Of a DNA stretch of 15,722 nucleotides, positions 6,731-15,667 are shown one piece after another (the first letter of the stretch is position 1; each line of letters opens with the position of its first letter). Source of the DNA: Phoronis ovalis (lineage: Eukaryota > Phoronida > Phoronidae); contig JAOXYB010026535.1 in the NCBI GenBank assembly GCA_028565635.1, positions 1 through 15,722 on the forward strand. Reading direction: 5' to 3'. Made by a program: the position numbers and the translations under genes. Below the pieces are notes generated by a model, which ran no database searches, was not told where the DNA came from, and saw nothing but the letters and a program-made list of their open reading frames with translations.

Positions 6731-9700
6731 CTGTAAATATAAACAAAATGTTACAAATAACTATTAGACTTTCGTCAATGGCATCTAAACAATGTTATTT
6801 GGGACTGATGTTTACGAGGTTCATACTTGGAAAAAAATATTTAAAAGTGGGAATTCATAGGAATATTGGGTACGTGTGCACCCATAACTGTCGAGAAGAT
6901 GGCAGTAGTGCTCATGTTCAAGTTCAACTTAATTTGCAATTTGTAGAAAGGAAATGAAACATACTTCTTCCTAGCTGGGTGATCAGCAGGTACCACGTTA
7001 CCATCTTCATCTAAGAATCTTTCAGGTTTGAACGTCCAAGGATCCTTGTAAAATCTTTCATCGTGATGGATGCCAAACGTATTAAACATTACCTAATGTT
7101 AAAAAAACGCAAATGTTTCCTGAAAGTGATATCAAACATTTCGATCGTACAGACATAGCTGTATTCTTACTTTTAAATGTTATTTCGGTTGTTGTTCATT
7201 GTTAAAACTCAAATGATAGGATGCGCAGTTATATATGTCTTATGAAATAATCTCATGTATATGATTTCATAATCAATATTTTATTGTGAACAGTACATTG
7301 TCTGCTTTATCCCACCTGTGTATTCTTCGGTATATGATAACCATTCAAGATGGCGTCCTCCATGGTTAAATGTGGTATCATCGTCGGAGTCTGTGTCATG
7401 TAACGCAGTACTTCAAACATGAAGGCATCTACATATGGCATCAAACTGCGCTCTTCAACGCAAGGAAACCGATTTTCTAACACCTGAAATGTTTCAAAAT
7501 AATTCGAACACGACAACGTCATACTCGCAAGTCATAATCAAGATTCACATAGTACAACAATACATTGACTGTGTTTGAATGGTTTAATAACAACACCAAT
7601 TCAAAAAGCACATCTGTGTTGTAGTTAACATTCACCATATCATACTACTATTCGCCGGCTAGTTACTAACTTTTGATTTATTTAAACTACCTTTTCTTGA
7701 ATTGTTACCTGATCAATTTGTAGGTGTAATTTCTTCTGGACATCTGGGTAATGGATTAATGCTAATATGGCAAGGTCAACAGAACCCGAGGTTGTACTGG
7801 TACCTGACACAAAAAATGTACATGCTTACAGTTTTTAGATAAATGGTTATCAAATTGGCTTATTCCACAATCGCGATCTAAAAGATCTCACAACGGTTTA
7901 ATGGCTCCGTTATCATTAATCAGTAAAACGTTTTTATGTCATTTTAATTTCTACGTGTATTAGTAACATTTCCCTATTTTCAATGTTTGCCGTCTATAAA
8001 TGCAATCCATCCTATACAGTTGTCAACGTATTGGTCATATCCACAGAATAATACAGTCGCACACATAATAGGACATTGGAGAGCTTTATTGTATTACGTT
8101 CTATTTTACTGATCTGTTATATTTACGGTTTCTAACGATCATGTTGCACATAAAAAGAAGACCAAAAACTTTATAACGTATTCTTAAGAAGTTCTTTTCA
8201 CACATCTACGTTGCATAGCATATAAAGCAAGAAGTAACAAGGTGCGCATTGCACTACCTGCAATGATCAAATCATTAATAATAGCTTTTATGGTCGTGTC
8301 TGTTAATCTTTCACGTGAGTCTGCAGCACTCTCGTGTTGCTGCTGTAGGAGAAAAGCATCATACACTCCGCGGATGTTAGTCGGGTCAAAGGTTTCCTGT
8401 AAGTACAATACTTTTACTTTATTTGTATCGTCGAAACGTAGAAGAAATATAATAAATATAAATATAAATATAATGTACTGTACACATTTATTTGACATGC
8501 ATAAAAAGGATATAATTAGTTTTCCCGTGTCTTTCTATAACTTACACTTACAATAATGCAAACTTAATACGTTTGCAACAGGTATTAAATACCTTGAGCC
8601 TGTCGAATATCTTGACCATGAATTGATCTCTAAATTCCACTGTTTCCACCATCTTCTTATAATATTTGTTACCAAAGAAGCGTAACCATGGAAACACATC
8701 AAGCTCCGCACCATCTGTGGGGCTCATCACTACAGACGCCATTATATCATACTTTTTCAGATTACTAACTTCAGTATCTGTTGAATTAAACTCCTTTCCA
8801 GTAAGCTGTAATATACATATTTTAAAGAAATTTAAAGTCGGGTAGTTGATTTATTGGCAGAAATACATTTCAAGAATGAAAGATGATATTTGTGAGGGTA
8901 TACGGGAGTTCGTTCATAAATTTTCGGGAAAGAAGCAATGTAACTTCCATTTTCATGGAAATCATTTAGTTACTTAACGAGCATGCTTGATATGACAAGG
9001 ATATATTCCATGAGCAGTAAATACATACATAAATCATCTCTGCAAAGAATCCAGATAAAAAGTAAAACTTACTATGGTTAATAAAATATTGCAAATAGCT
9101 CTGTGTATTGTTTCTTGCGGACAAAAAGACTTATTCACGTGACTTGTCATTTCTTGCAACATTTCTTCCACACTCTTAAGTATAATACTTTCTAGTTTGG
9201 CCTGAAAAAGAAATATTTAACAATTTGTGCCTAAAAAACACTATTTACATGCTAATATTCATGCTTGTAAAAACATGGCAACATAGCCAATTATTATACG
9301 AACTTAACCATTCTACAGTTTACTTCCTTGATTACATTAACTTTCAGTTTACATCCTTGATTACATTAACTTTCAGTTTACATCCTTGATTACATTAACT
9401 TTCAGTTTACATCCTTGAATTGATTACATTAACTTTTAGCTTCGCCCGAAACGGGTTCTAAAAATATCATGCTTAAATGATGTTTCTATTCGTGCATAAA
9501 TATTCTAAATGATTCCGCAAAACGACACTTTTCAGTGCAACTAAAGGACAATTTTGATTGAAGGAAACACGGAAAAATGTAGATGAGACAATTGTCTTTC
9601 TTATTCCTGAAGTAAAATATATGAGAAGTGTCTGTAATCTTATTGGAATTTTATTCTCTTGGCTACTTTAAATTGAATGAATAATTTTCTATTTTATTCT

Positions 9701-12192
9701 GTCTAGAATTATCCGTGTGTGTACCAAAGCCAGTTTCCTAAATATTAAGAAGAATTTTCAAAATATATCATAAATCTCTGTCTGCCTTGCTGTTATTCGT
9801 TAGAATATATACACGATGACGTAGTATATCGTGTTGGTATAGAATATTTCTAAATAACTGGGAAATGCAAAGTCGTACAAGCAAAACTATAGTTGTATCA
9901 TCACCAGCACATATTATTTCGCACTGAATACAATCCAAAAAATATACATTTACCATTCCAACACCATAGCTCTTCAGCACAGAGTGAGTAACCTTCCTTA
10001 TGTATATAAGGTTAGGCGAGTAAGTTTGGAACCCAATGTCTTTGCCGTTATACATAATGTAACCAGCTCTATACGCATGTGGCCTGTAATTATTAAAAGG
10101 TGAATTTTTGTGTACACATACAATAGCATATTTCTTAATTTTAGCACGACATATTTTATGTCTTTTCCTGGAGCATCACGTCACAACGTACAGCGAACCT
10201 ATGTTATACTTATAACATCTCAAAGGTTCAGTCGAGTAACATTACGCTAATTAAGAAAAAGTGGTAAATATGTAAGCATGTCTAAGATTATCATGTTATT
10301 ATCGAAACAGTACTACACCGCCAGGTGATCTCAATGTAACTATGCGGTTTTGTGCATTTACCTTCCCGCAAACGTCGCTTCATACGCTATCTTGGGGCTG
10401 CTTATTAGAACAATGTCTTTATTTAATAATCTGAAAGCAACCACATCGCCATATTCTTTTGCCCACTTTGCAAATGTAATGTAAGGTCTGACACCATCCA
10501 ATTGGTGAAAGTTACCTGTATAAAGTAAACACACACATGCAACTTAACAAGCTATTTATTTGTGCCCATAGTGACATGAACTGCGACAGAAGCAAATTTC
10601 GTGCACATATAAACAAACATGTTAAAGCATGGGCTATAGGTGTTCTAAACCACATTATGTACTTTGGATCGAAACTAGATCTAGTACCGCAATAATCTCC
10701 CCTTGTTTTAATAATAACCTCCTCTGATGAGTAAAATAAATCAATAATCGCCCCTCTCTAATAATCGCCTCCTCTCTAATAATCGCCCCCGGGGCAGCAA
10801 TTTGAGTTGAAGATTCACTTGAATTAATACGGGATAATCACGTTTTAATTCATTATTATGTGTAGCTGGTTAGCTCTTTTTGGATGATGTATAGGGATTT
10901 AAGGAAGTATGGCACTATATATTTATTAGTAATATTTCCCCCAAATTATCTGTAATAAGTTGTTTGGCCGGCTTGCAAAACAATCTTCGAATCAACTTCA
11001 ATAATATTTCCAATCGAATGTCCATGCCGAGTACGACAAGAGGTGATTTACGCTCTCGACGATGACTTTCCCAATACTAAATTATGTTTCCACGTTGCAC
11101 AAGGTGTTATACCATTGCACACATTTCTTTAGGTATGTGACTAACAAAATAAACTATTTGTTTCAGGTTGTAAGTTTTTTTCTTTAAAACAAAAATGCAT
11201 TACGCATAATTAATTTCGCTTGAATAAACCGATTTTATTTGACTAACTGGCAATCTTGAAAACCTTCCTTAAAAATCTTAAGTACAAGAATTTAATAACA
11301 GCCCTCTCTCTAATAATTGCACCCCCCAAAAACAGTTTAAAAAAAGAAAATACGGTACGTCGAATGGATTGTTATAAAAGCATATTGTACTATGGCGCTA
11401 TTTCAAGCGTAATATTAAACTAATTTTAAAAACGCATGTATCCGCACGAGAGAGATGAATAACACGTTACATAAAGATAAACGGCCTAGAAACAAAAATT
11501 ACCTTAAAAGGTAAAAAAGGATTTCAGCAAAATAACACTTCAAAATGATACCCGAAACGAAAAACGAAGCACTCTCTGCCGTACAATCTTTACATTTCGC
11601 GCCGTTATATAAAATCAAATTGCAAGTAAAAAAATATCAAAAAAAAACTCTGTTTGCTGCAATTGATGAAAATTACTTTTTTAATAAACTTCATGATAAA
11701 AATTATAATTTATACTTGTTAACAAGTAACAAGTACTAGAACATTGCCGAATAATTTATTTTAGTCAAACATCTAATCCATGTGGTCAGCTTATTAAATA
11801 AAAATAAATGGTTCCTCTGCTATTTTGGCCAAAAGCCTTATAATTACCAACTCTGTGAATAAAATAAAAAAGCGGATTCACTTTGCTACTTTGATAAAAA
11901 AGGATCCAGTGACGCCGCACAGCCTTATTAGCCGGAAGGTTGAAATTCAGAAACAGGCTGCAAATAAAAATTATCCTGTCGCTTGAAATCGTTGGAAGTC
12001 AATATTCTGTTATTATTAAATAAAAATTCGACTTTTTTGAATTACATTTTAGATAAAAAAAGAAATAAACTTACCAATTATTGGTAAAGGTGTTGGACCT
12101 GGCATCTTTCCCAATTTGTTACTGGACCATTTCATCACTAAGTACAGCATAAGAATAATGCCTATTCCTAGCAAATGCACTGTCTCAAACAT
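6502..12192 (-). CDS. Cytochrome P450, CYP2 clan, complete 10-exon gene
   Basis: Minus-strand exons in order are 12192-12075, 10515-10362, 10083-9954, 9201-9073, 8805-8593, 8396-8258, 7803-7709, 7483-7316, 7092-6965 and 6730-6502. All phases agree and all introns are GT-AG. The sum is 1503 nt, or 500 residues, the usual microsomal P450 length. P450s insert one oxygen from O2 into lipophilic substrates using electrons from P450 reductase at the ER. Visible parts are an N-terminal hydrophobic anchor (about 5-20), a proline hinge MPGPTPLP (30-37), I-helix AGTSTT (294-299), ExxR as EVLR (350-353), PERF (405-408), and heme motif FGFGAGRRVCIGE with Cys436. The heme block and C-terminus resemble CYP17/CYP1/CYP2 proteins (clan 2). 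The substrate cannot be told. Two departures are Leu116 where helix C WxxxR has Trp (Arg120 kept), and Ser297 where the I-helix usually has Asp or Glu. The start is supported by an in-frame TGA nine bases upstream and A at -3. Confidence 0.95.
6965..7092 (-). CDS. P450 exon 9: PERF motif
   Basis: Residues 383-425. It contains GIHHDERFY and then DPWTFKPERF, the PxxFxPERF meander signature (405-408). The donor is GTATGT, phase 2. Confidence 0.95.
7316..7483 (-). CDS. P450 exon 8: K-helix ExxR
   Basis: Residues 327-382, phase 0 at both ends. FEVLRYMTQTP carries Glu350 and Arg353 of the invariant ExxR pair, and the exon ends at GYHIPKNTQ, a typical CYP2-clan strand. The donor GTGGGA is weaker than the others. 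Confidence 0.95.
7709..7803 (-). CDS. P450 exon 7: I-helix second half
   Basis: Residues 295-326. It opens in the split Gly of AGTSTT and runs to the J-helix (HYPDVQKKL). The residue before the conserved Thr298 is Ser297, where most P450s have an acid. Confidence 0.93.
7804..8257 (-). other. P450 intron 6, no features seen
   Basis: Intron between donor GTAGTG and acceptor GTGTCAG, 454 nt and AT-rich. I saw no repeat or gene in it. Confidence 0.75.
8258..8396 (-). CDS. P450 exon 6: G-H region to I-helix start
   Basis: Residues 249-295. It starts ETFDPTNIRGVYDAFLL, the family's post-G-helix segment, and ends NDLIIAG at the I-helix. The donor is GTAGTG, phase 1. Confidence 0.93.
8446..8475. 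repeat. Short (AATATA)n-type microsatellite
   Basis: A run of AT-only AATATAA-type units in P450 intron 5, close to the exon 6 acceptor. Confidence 0.6.
8593..8805 (-). CDS. P450 exon 5: E-F-G region
   Basis: Residues 178-248, 71 whole codons. It contains LTGKEFNSTD and DVFPWLRFFGNKYY; the FPWLR segment before the F-G region is typical of CYP2-clan proteins. Confidence 0.93.
9073..9201 (-). CDS. P450 exon 4: D-helix region
   Basis: Residues 135-177, 43 whole codons, acceptor TTTTTCAG and donor GTAAGT. It reads AKLESIILKSVEEMLQEM and then RAICNILLTI, matching the D- and E-helix pattern of the clan. Confidence 0.92.
9202..9953 (-). other. P450 intron 3 with minisatellite
   Basis: A 752-nt intron. 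Apart from the minisatellite at 9316-9436 I saw no feature. Confidence 0.75.
9316..9436. repeat. 29-bp minisatellite, four copies
   Basis: Units at 9316-9344, 9345-9373, 9374-9402 and 9403-9436 share CAGTTTACATCCTTGATTAC and ATTAACTTT. The first has one substitution (ACTTCC). The fourth has a 5-bp insertion (GAATTGATT for GATT). Confidence 0.92.
9954..10083 (-). CDS. P450 exon 3: B'-C region with LxxxR
   Basis: Residues 91-134. GKDIGFQTYSPNLIYIRKV aligns with the usual GxDI.F..Y.p.Wk..RKL, so the helix C Trp is Leu116 while Arg120, which contacts a heme propionate, is kept. HSVLKSYGVGM follows. Confidence 0.92.
10362..10515 (-). CDS. P450 exon 2: A-helix and beta-1 sheet
   Basis: Residues 40-91, phase 1 in and phase 2 out. 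It reads NFHQLDGVRPYITFAKWAKE, then YGDVVAFRLLNKDIVLISSP, the standard beta-1 strand pair. Confidence 0.92.
10685..11358. mobile_element. Possible non-autonomous element with GTACCG(C/T)A ends
   Basis: The left boundary reads GTACCGCA (10685-10692) and the right boundary, on the other strand, reads GTACCGTA. AATAATCG-type pyrimidine-rich repeats lie just inside both ends. There is no open frame for a transposase. The boundaries rest on an 8-bp near-match and are tentative. Confidence 0.3.
10743..10795. repeat. AATAATCGCC tandem cluster, 17-18 bp period
   Basis: AATAATCG starts at 10743, 10760 and 10778, separated by CCCCTCTCT-type spacers. Related single units occur at about 10690 (AATAATCTCC) and 11300-11325 (CTCTCTAATAATTGC). 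Confidence 0.75.
12075..12192 (-). CDS. P450 exon 1: start codon and membrane anchor
   Basis: Residues 1-40. ATG at 12190-12192 follows TTCACA, with an in-frame TGA at 12199-12201. Residues 5-20 (VHLLGIGIILMLYLVM) are hydrophobic and fit an ER signal anchor. MPGPTPLP is the proline hinge. Donor GTAAGT, phase 1. Confidence 0.93.
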
Positions 12193-12230
12193 TGTGAATC
12201 AGTTTTCAAATGGCAGTTCTGAATCCTGTG

Positions 12231-12250
12231 TATATCTATATATATATATA
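12231..12250 (-). promoter_or_regulatory. TA-rich probable core promoter of the P450
   Basis: An alternating TATATA run 39-58 nt before the start codon. It could serve as a TATA box, but it is also a (TA)n microsatellite, so the role is inferred from position only. Confidence 0.4.
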
Positions 12251-12651
12251 CCCAGACATGACATAGCACAATTATCATGCTGAATCATTTGCAGGCCAAA
12301 TGATTAAGTATCCTATGAATAGTAGACATTACCTCGAATAATTTATAGAGCTTTCATTGCCCAGACTTGCCCAGAGCTGACCGAAATAGACAGCATAATT
12401 TCATTAGTACCATTCGGTGTCTGTATTTTGTTAAGATGACAAGGCTGGAGCAAGCTCTTACAGCTGTCGAGTAATAAATACAATAATCAATATTAGTTAT
12501 AATTGATAATTAATTGAATGCATTACTAAATAGAGTAAAGCCTTCATTGGTAACATTCTGTGCAAACTAAATTTATTCTGTAGATTTTTTTGTCTCAATC
12601 CGAACATATGAGGAAAAAACAATATTTCCCACCAGAAGTCCCATAGTATAG

Positions 12652-12659
12652 TGACGTCA
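12652..12659. promoter_or_regulatory. CRE-type palindrome TGACGTCA
   Basis: A full consensus CREB/ATF site (within GTGACGTCAC) about 460 nt upstream of the P450 start codon. A second TGACGTCA lies at 15162-15169. Function is inferred from the motif alone. Confidence 0.35.
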
Positions 12660-12953
12660 CTTACTTTATATTTTAAATGTAAAGGATGTACATCCTATCA
12701 TTTCAATACAGGCATTGTTTTCCTCTTTTCGTGATTTTCAATTTTATAATTGAAATGTAAAATAGGAATACTGTATATATGTAAAATGAAATTTTGATTT
12801 AGTGACAAGCACTAGCAATTGCAATGTAGGTTTTGTTGATGGTGACATTTTTTAGTAGATATGGATAGGCATTTATTCTATTTTGAACCTGTGTACTGTA
12901 TGTCTATACAAACAAACACTTTTTTTATTTATTGCAGAATTATTTTTTTAGGG

Positions 12954-12973
12954 TTGCTCCTATAAGGGAGCAA
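12954..12973. repeat. Hairpin TTGCTCC/GGAGCAA
   Basis: A 7-bp perfect stem with a 6-nt loop, lying directly before the TTC-rich run. It may be an end of the repeat that follows. Confidence 0.5.
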
Positions 12974-12993
12974 GCAAATTGGTTTTGTATGAT

Positions 12994-13034
12994 TTCTTTC
13001 TTCTTCTTCTTCTTCTTTATCTTCTTCTTTTTCT
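12994..13034. repeat. (TTC)n microsatellite
   Basis: TTC/CTT units broken by TTTATC and TTTTTC, on the + strand, between the hairpin and the long-period repeat. Confidence 0.85.
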
Positions 13035-13041
13035 ACTTTTT

Positions 13042-13690
13042 CAATTTTCAGCAAGATATATCTCGAAGACAGTTACAGCTAGGAACTTGATACTTGATGT
13101 GTGACATCCCTGGGGTAGGCCATTGTTCACCATTTGGTCAAAAGGTCATTTGGAGTTCAAAGGCCAAATTTTGAAAAAAATTCAAAATGTTCTAAACTGA
13201 TTGTATTAAGTTACAACAAAGTATTTTAGATGATCTTTGAGAATATTTCGGTACTAAAAGATTTTACTTTTATTTTTTGGCATCTTTTCAATTGATTTAT
13301 TGATCTTCCAATTTTCACTAAGCTATATCTCGAAGTCTGTTACAGTTAAGGACATGATATTTGAAGTTTGACATCCCCAGGGTACGCCATTGCTGACCTT
13401 GCGGTCAAAAGTCATTTAGGGGTTAAATGTCAAAATTCTAAACTTGCTCGAAATATCCCAAAATGATGGTATTAGGTTATAAAAAGGTCATTTTGATGAC
13501 CTTTTAGAATATTTAGTTATTAAAAGTTGAATTTTTTAAGCATCTTTTAAAATAATTTTATGGAAGAAATATACTGCGTCATAATGTTTAGTCCAATAGG
13601 CTTGTACTTTGACATATGACAGTCCTGAGTTAACCTTGATGTCGAAAGGTCATCTAGAGGTCAAAGTTCAAACTCTCAAAATGGCATAAC
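13042..13690. repeat. Long-period degenerate tandem repeat, about three copies
   Basis: CAATTTTCA, TATATCTCGAAG, TTACAG and GACATCCC recur with a 267-bp offset (copies from 13042 and 13309). Each copy then has GGTCA-rich text and AAAATTC or AAATTTTG. A third, weaker copy aligns at about 241 bp further (TTTGACAT at 13367 and 13608, then AAAGGTCATCTAGAGGTCAAA). No open frame is conserved between copies, so this looks like an old repeat family. Confidence 0.7.
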
Positions 13691-14168
13691 ATTTTTGAAA
13701 AAGGATAGAAGTCATAGTATGACGTTAAATGACAATTCCACCTATGTAAGCACAGCCTTCATTAAGCGGCCTCCCGGGTACTGTGAAGGCGTACTATATC
13801 TTTATCGCGGATATATATATATTTGGTCGAGGCCACAGCAATAAACGTTTTTGAGAACACTTTTTCGTCATATTGTTCAGTTACCCGACCAATATTTGTT
13901 TTTGTTCATACTTTAAAACGCAATTTCAAGTATTTAAAGCCTTGGGAAGTTTCATGAAAAGTTTTGTTTTTGAGGACAATACTGCATAGTGCCATTTTAG
14001 TGCAACAAAAATTTAGTGAATACATTTTCGGTGTCTCGCAATTCCAGGGGCAGTTTGATAAGGCTATCAGGGGACTGTGCGAGATGATTAGATAACATTT
14101 AATGAATTGTATGGATGGAACAAAATAGCACATGAGGTTTAGGCAAAACTTTACAGTTTTATTCAATA

Positions 14169-14220
14169 TTTTCAAAACCATAAAATATATTTTCAAAACC
14201 ATAAAATATATTTTCAAAAT
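14169..14220. repeat. 21-bp tandem repeat
   Basis: TTTTCAAAACCATAAAATAT plus A is repeated at 14169-14189 and 14190-14210. A third partial copy starts at 14211 and a further TTTTCAAAATCAT follows near 14237. Confidence 0.85.
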
Positions 14221-14450
14221 CATAACTTTTTCAATATTTTCAAAATCATGTCATTAAGAACCAGCTTTTCAATTGTTTCGAAGTTCGTCTCCAACTTTCA
14301 GCAAGACAGCCCTGTCAGCAAGATAATTAAGCGCGGAAAAACGTCTGTGGAAAATGTTGTACTCTTCCTTGAGCTGATAGAGTCCTTATTAAAAATTAAA
14401 TCAGATATCTTAATATTTGATAAAGATGCAAATCGCGACACAGCTTGCCG

Positions 14451-14477
14451 TTACTGTAGGTTTCCGAGTTATGCTCC
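14451..14477 (-). repeat. 27-bp perfect inverted repeat, left arm
   Basis: Exact reverse complement of 15212-15238. Core, read on this strand: CATAACTCGGAAACCTACAG. The flanks do not match. Confidence 0.9.
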
Positions 14478-15211
14478 GACCGGATAATGTACTAAGTACT
14501 AGTTTGTGACAGCTACTCACATTTTTCCGACGTCATCAGCTTAGCCTGTCAGGGAATTGCTGGGGAAACACAGAATTCTGAATTCCGTATACATAAATAT
14601 ATACACACAAGCACTAGTTTAGGTATTTAGAGGGATAGGGGTCATCAGACTATTCAGGTAGATAGAGCGGGGTCAAACTTATTTTCCTACAGATGTGAAA
14701 TGATAAAAAGTATTTTATTTTCGTGCTGTGGGAATCATTGAATTTTATTTTGGTCGTGCCATGTGATAAACGGTATGTTTCATTTTCGTGTTATAGCGTC
14801 ACATAAATTTTTGTTTATGCAATAAGAGTATCATTTTTTATTTCTTTGCAATGAAATGGTACCCTCTTGCTTACCCCCTTTGTAGCTCCTCTAACGAAAA
14901 TCCCTCGAGTACGCTGTAACTATTTTGAATAATTTGCAGTATAATTATCTTCTTAGGACCGTCCAATAGACTATTAGTACTGCGTATACTGAACCTATTT
15001 ATATACACTAATTATTGTGGAGGTGTGAAAGGGTTATATCATTTTCGTGACCCACGATTGCAGGAATTTATCATTTGTGATTCATGAAAAGGCGGTATAT
15101 TTCCTTTATGCGGTGGTCCCTACCCATTTCCCCCTCAATGGCTCGTAATAACAGATATTTCTGACGTCATTTTACCGCGTCACAAACCTGTATGTTACAT
15201 ATATATACAAA

Positions 15212-15238
15212 GGAGCATAACTCGGAAACCTACAGTAA
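15212..15238 (+). repeat. 27-bp perfect inverted repeat, right arm
   Basis: Exact reverse complement of 14451-14477, 734 nt away. It is weakly like the ATATCTCGAAG...TTACAG block of the repeat at 13042-13690. Confidence 0.9.
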
Positions 15239-15395
15239 GGTTCCATTTTATGGTCTGGTAAAAGTAACTGAGATGGAACCGTCTTCGCGTTACGCTTTAA
15301 ATATTCTGCGTTGCTCTTAAAAAAGTAGGATATCTCTCATGCCTGGATTCTTAGATGAAGGATTTTCCCGCGCCTTCAAAAAGGTGTGCTTATCA

Positions 15396-15416
15396 GTGCT
15401 AACTATGTTTTAGCAC
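15396..15416. repeat. Hairpin GTGCTAA/TTAGCAC
   Basis: A 7-bp perfect stem with a 7-nt loop. No U-run or other sign of a terminator. Confidence 0.5.
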
Positions 15417-15541
15417 ATATAGGGGACATTGTGTTGCTTTATTATGTAAAACGATGTAGTCTTTTTAAGGTAAAAAGTCAACAGGGGACTAAAATGCGCC
15501 CATAATATTTGTCCATGCTGCGTGGATGCATACAAAATTGC

Positions 15542-15569
15542 CCGTGAAATATGATAAAATATTGCACGG
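15542..15569. repeat. Hairpin and first copy of a 17-bp motif
   Basis: CCGTGAAATAT (15542-15552) pairs with ATATTGCACGG (15559-15569), 10 of 11. GATAAAATATTGCACGG (15553-15569) recurs with one change at 15651-15667. Confidence 0.65.
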
Positions 15570-15650
15570 CCGCGTTTTCAGAGAGTACACTATGATCCTG
15601 GCCAGCGTGTTGACTATTCCCTTCGCGTCCAGCTTGATGCCGGGCATAAC

Positions 15651-15667
15651 GATAATATATTGCACGG
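15651..15667. repeat. Second copy of the 17-bp motif
   Basis: GATAATATATTGCACGG matches 15553-15569 at 16 of 17 positions, 98 bp downstream, in the same orientation. It probably belongs to a dispersed repeat that continues past the window. Confidence 0.65.

Larger units (their letters stand above)
10516..12074 (-). other. P450 intron 1, repeat-bearing
   Basis: A 1,559-nt intron between the anchor exon and the first core exon. It carries the AATAATCG cluster and its possible host element. A 64-codon + strand frame at 11545-11739 is AT-rich and has no recognisable domain. Confidence 0.75.

Noticed and set aside
9316-9436. CRISPR-like array
   Set aside because: The units are direct tandem copies without variable spacers, and the context is an animal intron.
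11545-11739. 64-codon + strand frame inside P450 intron 1
   Set aside because: Lys-, Asn- and Tyr-rich as expected from AT-rich DNA. No homology recognised.
358-12192. A functional two-enzyme gene cluster
   Set aside because: The genes converge, belong to unrelated oxygenase families, and the first is probably inactive. Adjacency alone does not support a pathway.
13906-14223. 105-codon minus-strand frame
   Set aside because: Its first part is the 21-bp tandem repeat read as MVLKIYF copies, and the rest has no recognisable domain.
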